Shown here in pieces: positions 39,146 to 50,053 of a stretch of DNA of 64,000 nucleotides. Position numbers and translations under genes: made by a program. Source of the stretch: Argentina anserina (lineage: Eukaryota; Streptophyta; Magnoliopsida; Rosales; Rosaceae). The stretch is from NCBI RefSeq assembly GCF_933775445.1, contig NC_065877.1, positions 5,828,001-5,892,000 on the forward strand, given 5' to 3'. Under the pieces are notes generated by a model. The model saw nothing but the letters and a program-made list of their open reading frames with translations. It made no database searches and was not told where the DNA came from. Positions within the stretch are counted from its first letter, which is position 1, and the number at the start of each line of letters is the position of its first letter.

Positions 39146-39249
39146 TTTCCCCTTAAGTTAGCGCATACACATTAATTATGCCCAACTTGTTAGGTGAGTC
39201 ATAAAACACATTTTTAGAATTTTTTTAGTGAGTATATATGCAAGCTACT

Positions 39250-42200
39250 CTACAGTAGGAACAAAAGGGAAACTAATAATCTTTGCATCTAGCTTCTCTT
39301 TTGTGAAAGACGATCCATCTCGACGTGTTTAGTACGATCATGATGTACTGGATTATGTGATATATTAATTGCTGCTTTATTGTCACAATACAATTGCATA
39401 ACACTTTTCAACTTAACACCCAAATCACGTAGCAGATTTCTTACCATAACAATTCACACATTCCATGAGCCATACCTCTATACTCAGCCTCAACACTTGA
39501 TCGAGCCACAACTTTATGCTTCTTACTCTTTTGTGTGACCAAATTAGCTCCACAATAACTAACCTGATGTTGACTTTATGTCTGTAATATTTCCAGCCCA
39601 GTCTGCATCTGTAAAGCCATTAACCTTAAGAATGTTGTTGTGTTTAGAGAACATTACTCATATCCCTGTAACCGACTTCAAGTACCTCAAAATTCTCATA
39701 GCATCCATGTGACTCTCACTTGAATTATGCATGAACTGGCTCACTACACTCACTATATAAGCAATATCTGGTCTAATATGAGTTAAATAACTCAAGCGTC
39801 CAACTAATCTCTGATAATGAGCTCGATCAGTTGGTGTCTAGTCTGGATATTATGCTAGACGATGGTTTTGTTCAATAGGGGTGTCAATGGGTGAGCAATT
39901 TAACATACATGTCTCTGTCAGCAAATCAAGTATGTACTTCCTCTGGCAAAAGTAAATACCGTCTCTCCCCCTCGCTACCTCAATCCCTAAGAAATACTTG
40001 AGATCACCCAAATCTTTCATCTCAAACTCAGAGGACAATTGTCTCTGCAGCCGATCCATCTCTATAATATCATTGCCAGTAATCACCATATCATCAACAT
40101 ATATAATCAAGGCAACAACATTCCCTTGCTGGTGCTTAAGAAACATAGTATGATATGATTTACTCTGTTTGTAATCAATCTTCCGCATAAACTGTGAAAA
40201 CCTCTCAAACCAAACACAAGATGACTGTTTGAAACCATATAGAGACTTTCTTAATTTGCACACAAAATCACCAGAAGCGGTAGTTACGTACCCTAGAGAA
40301 AGACTTATATACACCTCTTCATCTAACTCTCTATGAAAAAATGCATTCTTGACATCAAACTGTCGAAGTGGCCAATTCAAACTAGCAGCAAATTAAAGGG
40401 GAACTCAGATAGTGTTTATCTTTGCAATATGAGCAAAAGTGTCATCATAATCAATACCATATGTCTGAGAACCCTTTTGCAACAAGACGTGCTTTATACC
40501 GGCTTATTGATCCATCCGCATTATGCTTCACAATGAACACCCAACGACACCCTACAACGTTCTTGCCATGTGGTGGAGACACAAGTTCCCAAGTATCATA
40601 TTTTTGCAATCCCTTCATATTTTCCTCCATTGCTTTCCTTTACTTTGGATCCCTCAATGCATCATGCACTTTATTAGGTATTGATACAATAGATATTTGA
40701 TTCACAAAAGATTTATATGACTTTGATAATCTTCTAGTGGACATATAATTAGCTACTGGATATTTGGATTTGGCTTGTAAACTAGGTTCATATCTTTTGG
40801 GGGGTTGGCCTCTTGTAGACCTATTTGGTAACACATATTGCCAACTATCAGACTCACTACTAGTACCAGTGGATGAACATACCTCATATCAATGATCTTT
40901 GACACCAGGAAGTTGTTGGTCAGGGGTATGAGTGATGGCAGAAGGGGCATATGTTCTCTCAACTATTGGTTCTCATTCTGGAACCTGAGTGTCTGATGCT
41001 TCTACCACTGATGAAGCTTTTGATACTGCTGGAATATGGTTCTTTGAAGCGTTCAATACTGCTAGTACCTGGTTATCTGAAGTATCTACTTCAGAATAAG
41101 TTCATGCTTCTACTGGTACCTGATTATTTGAAGTTTCCACCTTCAAATGAGTTTCTGCTACTGGAGTCAACATATCCCTCGACAATGACTATTTTTGATT
41201 CCTCCTCATTTCCATGATATAGCTCTTCAAAAAATGGATTCTCCCCCTAAAGGGTTGTATCAGAAGAGGTAAAATAACTCATGTTCTCAAAGAAAGTAAC
41301 ATCCATAGTGACATAGTACTTTCTGGTGGGTGGATAATAACACTTGTATCCCTCCTGACTGCTTCCATAACCAACAAACACACATTAGATCGCCCGAGGA
41401 TCCAACTTAGATTTCCTCTAACCTTTAGGAACATGAACAAAAGTCACACAACCAAAAACACGGGCATGCATATTGTGAAATGAGGGAATGAAGACATGAG
41501 ATGCAAGAACCTGAACATGAATGTTTTCTTGAAGGACACTGGATGGAAGATAATTGATAAGATAAGTTGAAGCCTCTACAACATGACCCCAGAGATACTT
41601 AGGCATATAAGAACTAAAGAAGATGGAACGAGCCATATCAAGGAGATTGACGGTTTTTCCTTTCGGACACCCCATTTTGTTCTGGTGTTAGTGGACATGT
41701 AGTTTGGTGAACAATCCCATGACTTTTACAAAACTGTTGAAATACACGGTTGACATACTCCCCCCCCCATTATAAAAAAGAAGAACTCTAACGGTGTTAT
41801 TATATTGTGTTTGGACATAAATATGAAGAGTTTGAAAAGCATGAAAAACCTCATCTTTGATCTGAATGAGCAATCCATGACACTTTAGTGCAATCATCAA
41901 TAACGACAGATAGTACCTCATACCCATGGTTGTAGGCTATTTAGAATGTCCTCAAACATTAGAATGAATTAATTAAAATGAGACAAGACTCTTAAAACAA
42001 TTCAGATAGGTAGAACGATTACTCTTAGCAAAGACACATGTTTCACAACGCAAAGACTCATCCACACCAATAAACAAATTATGCATGTTTTTTTCTTCAT
42101 AACATGGAAAGATGAATGCCCAAATCGACAATGCCACAACCAAATTTTACTTAGCTGATTAGAACTAACTGTCAGAGTGGTGGGTGGTTGTTATCCTTAT

Positions 42201-42674
42201 TTCTCTCATGCATATGTTTGATCCAGGTGAAACAATCTGCCCCTCAAATCCCACCGACCGAGTATCTTCCTAGTGAGAAGATCCTGAAAAATCACATACA
42301 TGGGAAAAATGTTACAGAGCATCGAGACTCAGTGTACAATTGGCAAACAGATAACAAGTGATGTGATAAATCAGGTACATATAAACATTATGAAGTTCTA
42401 AACTAGGAGTAATACGAACTGACTCTCTCCCTAACACAGGAAAAGCCTCACTATTAGCATTAGTGACATAAGACACATGTGGATGAGATAACTCAGTAAT
42501 ATAGTAAGATTTATTATAAGTCATGTGATTTGAGGCACCAGAATCAATAATCCAAGTATCAGAACCAACAAAGTTAGAAACTTTCAAAGCCATACCGATC
42601 TTACCACCAACCCGAGGTTTTGTAGTGATAGAAATGTTACCATTCATGTAATATTGGCCCAAAACATGTCTAGG
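39250..42674 (-). pseudogene. Decayed pol of copia-2
   Basis: Protease Trp-Ile-Ile-Asp-Ser-Gly-Ala-Ser near 42535-42555. Integrase pieces lie at 41927-41688, where the core Asp-Asn-Gly-Gly-Glu region is degenerate, and 41675-41418. The integrase-to-RT linker is at about 40834-40640. The RVT_2-type reverse transcriptase at 40380-39850 has Tyr-Val-Asp-Asp at about 40102-40091. RNase H has Ser-Val-Glu-Ala-Glu-Tyr at about 39500-39470, continuing to about 39280. Several stops, a C run near 41759-41768 and frame changes break it. Confidence 0.88.
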
Positions 42675-42884
42675 GTTGTGCAAGAATTCAACTCTCCAAC
42701 CATTTTGGCCATCCAACTCTCGTACAATATTCTCTGCATCTCTAATGTGGACAAAATAAATAAAACCATAACCTATTGGCCTTTTTGTAACTCATACTCT
42801 TCTGATAATTCCAAACTTACGGAACTCAATCTCAAGCTCCAAATCTGAAACCCCAAAGTTCAAATTGCCAACGTAAACACGAGA
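42675..42884 (-). pseudogene. RSZ21/22-like RNA-recognition motif inside copia-2
   Basis: Seventy codons read as an RRM. The RNP2-like Val-Tyr-Val-Gly-Asn-Leu lies at the start, then Leu-Glu-Leu-Glu-Ile-Glu-Phe-Arg-Lys-Phe-Gly, then the RNP1-like Gly-Tyr-Gly-Phe-Ile-Tyr-Phe, ending Leu-Asp-Gly-Gln-Asn-Gly-Trp-Arg-Val-Glu. From memory this pattern is nearly diagnostic of plant RSZ21/RSZ22 SR splicing factors. A TGA at 42794-42792 stands where those proteins have Trp. Downstream of that stop the frame stays open through the RRM and into the protease (to 42312), so the RRM is in frame with pol. The zinc knuckle and RS domain of RSZ proteins are absent. A host-gene capture is the simplest reading. 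Confidence 0.82.
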
Positions 42885-43485
42885 TTTGTTTTGTTAATAA
42901 AATCAGTGTACTGATCAAATAGATGGGTGCGGTGAGTAAATCAAGCCAAAAAAGGGACTGGCTCATGGAGCAGGTTGGAGCCCAAGCAGACTGGTATGGT
43001 CGGAAAATACTGAAATGGGTCGGCTAACTGGTTTTGAAGGAAAGTCACAGCTGAGACGATCTAGAACCAAGTTGAGACAAATCTGGAGTGGGTCGACAAA
43101 TCGAGAAACAAGCCGATATGAGATGTGCTTAGCTGAGACGACGCCGAAAGGAAACAAGGACACGCCGACTGACGATGTCGGACTGACTTGAAGATGACGA
43201 CGACGTTGGACTGACTTGAAGTTGACAACGACGATGCCATAATGTCTTGAAGATGACAACTTTGAACAGAGGACGTCGGAGGAGATGCGACGGCGGACTA
43301 ACAAGGCTATTGAGTAGGACTGATTGGGTGCCCAAGCAAACAGTCGGGTGCCCAAAGGAAGTCTTTGACCAGGCTGAAGAAGATGACGAAATCGAGAGGA
43401 GATAAAAAAAACCCTAACAATCGGGTTTAATCCCACAAATAAATTGCAGAGGAAAAATAAAGAGACAAAGTCATTTCAGATCTTT
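42885..43485 (-). other. Leader of copia-2, no gag recognised
   Basis: About 600 bp between primer site and RRM. It has an open frame (43436-42963) of low-complexity composition and near-repeats of GACTGACTTGAAG (about 43180-43250). No zinc knuckle or gag-like segment could be seen. Confidence 0.45.
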
Positions 43486-43497
43486 GCTCTGATACCA
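43486..43497 (-). other. Primer-binding site of copia-2
   Basis: TGGTATCAGAGC on the minus strand, directly inside the 5' LTR; complementary to initiator methionine tRNA. Confidence 0.92.
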
Positions 43498-43771
43498 AGT
43501 CAGTTTAGACGAGATTTGGAGAATAAATTTTCACATATCTATTCATCCACACTAGAGGCTACATATAAGGTTTACATTGTACTACAACTCTAAAATAAAA
43601 CGAGATTTAGAGAATGAATTTTCATATATCTATTCATTTCATACTGGAGGCTACATATAGAGTTTATATTGTACTACAACTTTATGTACTACGTACTATC
43701 ATATGCAGAATATGTAAGTACCAACTACATGATGTACATCCCTAAATTACATTTTATAACTCACGATGACA
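43498..43771 (-). repeat. 5' LTR of copia-2
   Basis: 274 bp. On the minus strand it begins TGTCA and ends TGACT next to the primer site. Similar to 38871-39145 along its whole length, including the internal two-unit tandem duplication. Confidence 0.9.
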
Positions 43772-45527
43772 GTTTGAACTCTTATGCATATTGGTGTTTG
43801 AGTGAAAATCCAGTTGTCGACACTTTATCCCTCTGATTTTACTTCGCAAAGTTGCATACATGCACATGCACGTATCTAGGGGTGAGCTCAGGTTTGTTGT
43901 AACCCACCTCATTCTTTTGGAGTGAACAAATTGAGTATATATCAATTAAGGTTGCTCAGGAAAAATTGAGTAATTTGCTATGTTTTTCTAGGTTTTTTTG
44001 TTCTGTTTTTTCTAAGTTTCTCCATCAACACAAAATACATATGATAATTCATTTCATTTGAATATCAACGTTCTATCTTGTTCTAACATGTGTAAGTTAT
44101 CATTTCCATGTTGAAATTATCACTGCTCTATTATAAAGTCCTTAAAAAATAAAAAATTCTTCGCTCAAACACAATCTGTTATTAAATTCTAGATCCATCC
44201 ATGTACATGCATGAGATCATTTATTACTACTTTGGCCATTTAGTTTGTCCTTGCTGCTGATTTGAAGGTAGTACGTACTACGTAGGCATGGATTTTGATT
44301 AAGTTACAGTGACAGTTCATGGGACCAAGTTAGCTAGGATGCCAATGCTGTTAAGCCCTACCATATGCGATGGGTACGTATGGGACTCAAATCACACCAG
44401 CTGAAAGATTGTACCATGCCATGCCTTCTGATTTGAAAATTTCACACGCTTCATATATAGCTTTCAGCTTTAGATCAAACTTATTAAACATTACAACATT
44501 GATCAAAACCAAGTCTTTTGATGCATGTACATTTAAAGACAAACTAATTGAACACTCGTATATAAGCTCCCAAAGGTACTGGAAGATCGATCGAGACATA
44601 CTGGAAAGTGGAAACCCATGCGCGCTCTCGATAAACAATAATGGTACCACGTACTAATAATCTTGTCCCAAAAAGACAACAATTAGTCGGCCATGCACGT
44701 AAAAAGCTTATATACAAGCTTTGTATTGTACGTATGTTTTGATAACAAGTAATTCCATAGATATAGATAGAGATGTTAATTATTTAATTAACAAATTGAT
44801 GGCATTTCCAGATATATACATAGTTTTCTCTCTGTAGTTCATTCAATATACATAAATAATTAGATAAATAAAAAGTAAAAACACATGATCGGGGAGTCAT
44901 TTAATCATTATATTTAAAGAACGTAAAGACTTGATAAGATTGTAAAGACCATCGATTAAAATTATAAAGTTGGCAAAATACCATATATTGGTTGCAATAT
45001 TGTACTTGTACCATTGATATGCTAGGGAGTGCAAGCGAGAAATCTCTTCCAGAAGCCGCCCTGCATCCCCCTTTTATATATGGAATACATGTGTGTGTGT
45101 ATTCCATACTTCAGAGATTAGGGGCGCATACATGCATGTATATGAATCTTTATATATAGACAGTTATACGTACAGACTTGAGGATTTACAACATTAATGA
45201 ATCTTGTGGCAAGTTTATATATAGAGTAATGGTCCCTCAATGGTAATTAAGTTTGTCGGATGTTTCATTAGCCAGATAGGTTCAGCGACTTCAGCCGTTT
45301 GAAAAAGGCTTATATTAATGATGAAAGTTAACTTGTACGCGTCATCTACAATTCTACATATGTTCAAAGGCTATAAAGGACTTAATTTACTTAGAGGGAA
45401 AGTGATTGATCGGTTGGAGATTTACATACTTAAAAACTTGAATGAAATATGATATAATGAATTTTAATTGAAACACGTGTTCAACTAGTTATACCACTTG
45501 ATTTGAATGGCTTCCCGTTGCTTATAT
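43772..45527. other. Intergenic, nothing recognised
   Basis: AT-rich. Overlapping open frames near 44370-44657 on both strands have no recognisable motif and look like chance ORFs. Confidence 0.5.
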
Positions 45528-45604
45528 TTATCGATCAAATTGACACAATGAGTCAATGACACCAACTTGTCAAGAAGAGTTCAACTCGACTGTTGATGAC
45601 CGTC

Positions 45605-45641
<37 letters not shown>

Positions 45642-45710
45642 ATCGATCATATTGACACAATGAGTCAATGACACCAACATGTCAAGAAGAGTTCAATTCG
45701 ACTGTTGATG
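45528..45710. repeat. Direct duplication flanking a (TA)n run
   Basis: A segment of about 75 bp starting TATCGATCA and containing GACACAATGAGTCAATGACACC and GTTGATGA is present at 45528-45605 and again at 45641-45711. The copies differ at only a few positions and (TA)n separates them. Looks like a local duplication, perhaps by replication slippage or repair at the TA tract. Confidence 0.85.
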
Positions 45711-46173
45711 ATTTAATCTAAATATACCAACCATGACTGTCAGAGATATGTGTGTGTGTGTGTTCTGCAAGTCGATCATCACACCGGCCGATCACACGGT
45801 TATTGGCTAATATAAATTTTTTCAGTAATACATGCATACAAAGCGAGATTCTATAATCATCGATCTGGGTCCTTAATTAAAAAGTTTTTATATGCTCTGT
45901 TTCTTCTGATCAACAGTGACGGATTCACACACTTATTTTATGCATGTAATTCAGCCGACATAGAAGAATATCAGACCCGTGCTGAGTAATTTTTTTTTCA
46001 AGCAGAAAATCCATTAATTGGCGTTTAGAAATGCTATAGTTAAATTTGAACTCAGCAAAGACCGTAATATTGAACCAGAGAATTGATACGTATATATAGC
46101 TGATATCCATCAGCAAACAAATACGTATAGCTGAAATTATCGGAATCTTGATGCTAGTCAGTATATATATATA

Positions 46174-46571
46174 CAGTTCCTATCCAGAGTGAAGCTTCAT
46201 TCTGAAATTTCATAGTGAAGTTCCAATTTTGGCACACTGTTCGGTCAAATTTTTTCAGCATAAGCGATTCAATCTTTAGGTATGCTATTCAAGATCATCT
46301 CTACAAAATTTCATCTAATTCGGACATCGTTAAGGTATTGAAATTAGATTAAATCAATGAATGAATTAAAACTATTCAACGTGAACCGTTCGTGTAAATC
46401 TCAATTTTAAAAGCTCAAATCATTATCAAATTGGATGAAACTTTATAGAGATGATCTTGAATAGCATACCTAAATATTGAATCGCTTATGCTGAAAAAAT
46501 TTAACCAAAAAGTGTGCCAAATTAGAACTTCACTCTGAAATTTCAAAGTGAAGTTTCACTCTGGATAGAGA

Positions 46572-46574
<3 letters not shown>
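46174..46574. mobile_element. Long-TIR MITE, copy 2
   Basis: 401 bp, ends CAGTTCCTATCC and GGATAGAGACTG as inverted repeats, flanked by TA on both sides. Same family as 7785-8186; the central non-palindromic part is in the opposite orientation. Arms pair over most of their length, so a transcript would fold into a long hairpin. Confidence 0.87.
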
Positions 46575-46615
<41 letters not shown>

Positions 46616-47027
46616 CTCCGAGAGAGAGCTGTAATAACTTCTGGATCACAGACAGTATTGCTAAAAACATAACCAACGACACTGCTACAATAACTCAATC
46701 ACACAATATACATAAGACAATAGAATGAATGTAATCGCTTGTCTCATGACTCGATTCTCTTTATATAACTAAACTTATCATCATGTGTTGTGTTATCAAT
46801 GACTTTTCATTTTTTTAATTTCATCACACAATACATTTGAAATTTGTGTGTTGTATAGAAATCTTTCATCAAATTTTTACAACATGCAAAATTGTAGAGA
46901 CAACAAATTCAAACTACTAATTTCATGACTAGTATTTTTACAACACATAATATATGTTTTGTTGTTTGAATGAAACTCATTTTATGTATAATTGGCCTGG
47001 CCATATTCAAATATGTGCTGGGGATAC

Positions 47028-47870
47028 TAACTGAACTTGCTAAAAAGTTTGAACAACAGAATATAAATCTTGTCTTGTAGGAACAATCATTTATAATACA
47101 ACTGTTGTGTTGTATGCTTATATTTCAGAACTGTTAACGTGTTCTTAGGAATGCCAAGTGCATTTGATTGTACAACAGAAAATGAATCTTGGCATGTATG
47201 AATAATCATTTATACAACTAATACAACTTTTGTGTTGTGTGCTTATGTTTCAGAACTTTCAACATGTTCTTAAGCAGGCCAAGTGCATTTGATTGTACAA
47301 CAGAAAATGAATCGTGGCTTTTATGAATAATCATTTATACAACTAATACAAATTTTGTGTTATGTGCTTATGTTTAAGAACTTTTCAACATGTTCTTAGG
47401 GAGACCAACTGCATTTAACTATACAACAAAAAATGAATCTTGTCTTGTATGAATAATCATTTATATAACTAATACAAGTTTTGTGTTGTGTGCTTATGTT
47501 TCATAACTTTCAACATGTTCTTAGGGATGCCATGTGCATTTGATTGTACAACATAAAATGAATCGTGGCTTGTATGAATAATCATTTATTCAACTAATAC
47601 AACTTTTGCGTTGTGCGCTTATGTTTACGAACTTTCAACATGTTCTTAGGGAGACCAACTGCATTTAACTATACAACAAAAAATGAATCTTGTCTTGTAT
47701 GAATAATCATTTATACAACTAATACAAGTTTTGTCTTGTGTGCTTGTTTCAAAATTTTCAACATGTTCTAAGGGATGCCAAGTGCATTTAATTATACAAT
47801 AGAAAATAAATATTGTCTTATATGAATTATCATTTATACAACTAATACATTTTGCGTATTGTGAGATTAT
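47028..47870. repeat. Satellite-like array, about 125-bp units
   Basis: About seven units with a period of 123-126 bp. The landmark TGCATTT recurs at 47159, 47284, 47410, 47534, 47660 and 47783. Units beginning 47410 and 47660 share a variant (CCAACTGCATTTAAC) and alternate with the standard type, so a roughly 250-bp dimer was itself duplicated. Confidence 0.9.
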
Positions 47871-48323
47871 GTCATTTGAAAATATAGAAGGTGAACTGAT
47901 TAAAATAAAAATTTAAGTGGTAAACTGATTTTGGGTGTAAAATTTAGAGACAAATTGAAATTAATTAAATCATTTTTGAACTTTTTTATGTTTTCTAGTT
48001 TATGTTGAATTGTTGAAGTGTTAAACTTGCAACTTGGGACTTTAAAATTTTGTCATTTTGTTGGACTGGTGTGAATGTGTGATTGTATGAATATGTATTT
48101 GTTGAGCACTTGAGTTGCTGCACAGGTTGCTAAATTGTGAAATGACTCAATGAGAACTTGTCGTTAGTCACTTTGTTGAAATTATGTATATATTTATTGC
48201 TGGACTTATTCATATTACATTATTGCTTATCTAGTTATCAACTCATTCTGCTCCTGTGCTGCATAATTGTTAACGTAGTGATTACCAGATGGGTGGCTGA
48301 TCACACGATTAGCTATTAGTGAG

Positions 48324-48734
48324 TGTTAGTTTGACACAAGAAGTATAGTGGTTCACTTCCCTCTCTTGGGGTAGGCTACGTCCACTTGAATCCACTAGTA
48401 TAAGCAAATAGCCTTGAGTTATACAAGTAGTGATCCCCCTCTAAGTGGGATGAGGGGTCCATTTTATAGGTGAGGGAACCCCTCTCATTTACATATTCTT
48501 CAATGTGGGACAAGTGCCCCTCTAGGCTTACTATGGAGTCATCTTGATGAGGTCGGAAATGTGACTTCCCGGTGGTGTCTTGGTGAGTTCCGACTATCAT
48601 TGGAAAGCTTGTATGACGAGGTACGCTATGAATATCATGGTTGAGCCACATAGTGACTTGTAGATCCACCTAGAGAGTGATGCTTATGCTCGGTGGCATG
48701 TCATACTAGCTTTGTGCTAGTAGGGGTGCCAACA
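48324..48734. repeat. Possible solo LTR/TRIM inside CACTA element
   Basis: Starts TGTTAGTTTGACAC and ends GGGTGCCAACA, giving TG..CA termini with short inverted tips. About 411 bp, GC-richer than its surroundings. No 5-bp target duplication was found, so the call is tentative. Confidence 0.3.
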
Positions 48735-49128
48735 ATAATTTTTTTGCATCATGCCATCATTTTCCCGTTGTAAGTCGATTCACCCTCTTTCTTTTCTTTC
48801 TAGCTTTTCAATTTCAAATAACTCAGATGTAAGTCGATTCCTTTACTTCCAAATAATTGCTGCTTGCTGCGGATTAAACTTTATCTTCCTAATTATGTGG
48901 GATTTTTATGGTTGGGAATGTTGCAGGAGGTCACAACAGTGGAATTTGATGAGAAAATTGGAATTTGTGAGTATCATGTTATGCAGTTCACTCTGGTTTA
49001 ACATTTTAAGGGGCTCTGCAGTCAGATTCATATGTAAATTGATTCATATATTTTATAATTGTTGTTGGTCGTATGCAGTCATATTCATTTGTAAGTTGAT
49101 TCACATATTGTGTTCTGCATTGTTGTAG

Positions 49129-49209
49129 GCAAAAGAGTACTTTGAGAAGGCTGCCGAGAATCGAGACGCTGGCGGGAACTAGAACTTGGGAGTACTTTAT
49201 CTCAGAGGG
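49129..49209 (+). pseudogene. Captured exon fragment of a SEL1L/HRD3-like gene
   Basis: 81 bp read as 27 codons, beginning Ala-Lys-Glu-Tyr-Phe-Glu-Lys-Ala and continuing to Asn-Leu-Gly-Val-Leu-Tyr-Leu-Arg-Gly, with one TAG where HRD3-type proteins have Tyr. This is a Sel1-repeat segment very close to what I recall of plant HRD3A, the SEL1L homologue of the ER-associated degradation ligase complex. It is preceded by a T-rich tract and GTAG, so the original intron acceptor appears to have been captured too. No other Sel1 repeats are evident nearby. Confidence 0.68.
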
Positions 49210-50053
49210 ATCATGGTACTGGCATCTCCTGATCTTTTACTACATAACAGAGATTTTGCTGAAAATGCTAACTGCTTATTTAGTAATGCTTCATTCTAGA
49301 AGTACATTCCCTTTTAAGCCTTAGCTATGCAGTTGTGCACATTTTCAGTTGTATATTTGGATTTTCGATGTTTGAATACTAGAATGATATGGAATCATAG
49401 TTTTGTCATGATAATTTAGTAGATTTATCATATGAATAGTAGTTGTGCAATGCAAAGCCACACAACTAAATGAAGTTGGTTCAAAAGGCAACCCATACAA
49501 CAAATGGTAAAACTAGTTTTGTTGTATGAGTGTAGCCCTCCCACAACTAAAATGGTAAGATGAGTTAGTTGTTTGAGTCAAACCTCCTACAACCAAAAGT
49601 GTGACAACGTCTTAGTTGCATGAGTAAGAAACATACAACAAATTCTGAAAATAAGTTTTGTTGTATGATTGAAACCTTTTACAACTCAAAGAACCAAATA
49701 AGTAGTTGTACCAATGGAATAATCCAAAGTAAATTATTAACAATATTTGTTGTATGAATTCACTAAAGACAACTAATTGTAAAAATCACATACACTAATT
49801 AGTTGTATGATAAGGAACACACAACAAATACTGTGATTTCTATTTGTCATTTGAAAGCCATCTGCGGAACAGCTGCTGATGGTGTTGTTGAGAGTGCTGT
49901 CGAGGGTGTCCGAGGATTCAGCCGAGAGTCACACAACTAAAGTTAATATATTGTATAAATGTTTCAATTAGACAATACCGCCATATACAACAGTTTTATC
50001 GTACATCACACAACTGTTAATAACTCTTAATTAGTGGAATTATTGCACTAGTG

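Larger units (their letters stand above)
38871..43771 (-). mobile_element. Ty1/copia retrotransposon (copia-2) carrying an RRM segment
   Basis: 4.9 kb on the minus strand, bounded by direct LTRs. Reading 5' to 3' on the minus strand: 5' LTR (43771-43498), primer site (43497-43486), leader, an RNA-recognition motif (42884-42675), protease, integrase, reverse transcriptase, RNase H, polypurine tract (about 39156-39146) and 3' LTR (39145-38871). Candidate target duplications are CTTTG/GTTTG (one mismatch) or, further out, a 9-bp GTTTGAACT repeat. No gag is recognised. Many stops and frameshifts make it inactive. Confidence 0.9.
46680..50053. mobile_element. Non-autonomous CACTA (En/Spm-like) element
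   Basis: The left end CACTGCTACAATAACTC and the right end, whose reverse complement starts CACTAGTGCAATAATTC, are inverted repeats matching at about 13 of 17 positions with the CACT(A/G) tips of this superfamily. The 3-bp flanks CGA and AGA differ at one base. Subterminal regions are packed with ACAAC/GTTGT motifs: direct array at the left (47028-47870), alternating orientations at the right (49435-50035). No transposase is seen. Inside are a captured host exon (49129-49209) and a possible solo LTR (48324-48734). Confidence 0.72.

Noticed and set aside
42963..43436. 157-codon open frame in the copia-2 leader (-)
   Set aside because: Low-complexity Ser/Arg/Leu translation containing internal DNA repeats; no gag signature.
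47028..47870. CRISPR-like array
   Set aside because: Units are tandem without unique spacers, in plant nuclear DNA inside a CACTA element; this is a satellite.
48324..48734. Cassandra-type TRIM LTR
   Set aside because: No 5S rRNA-like promoter boxes could be seen, so only a generic possible solo LTR was listed.
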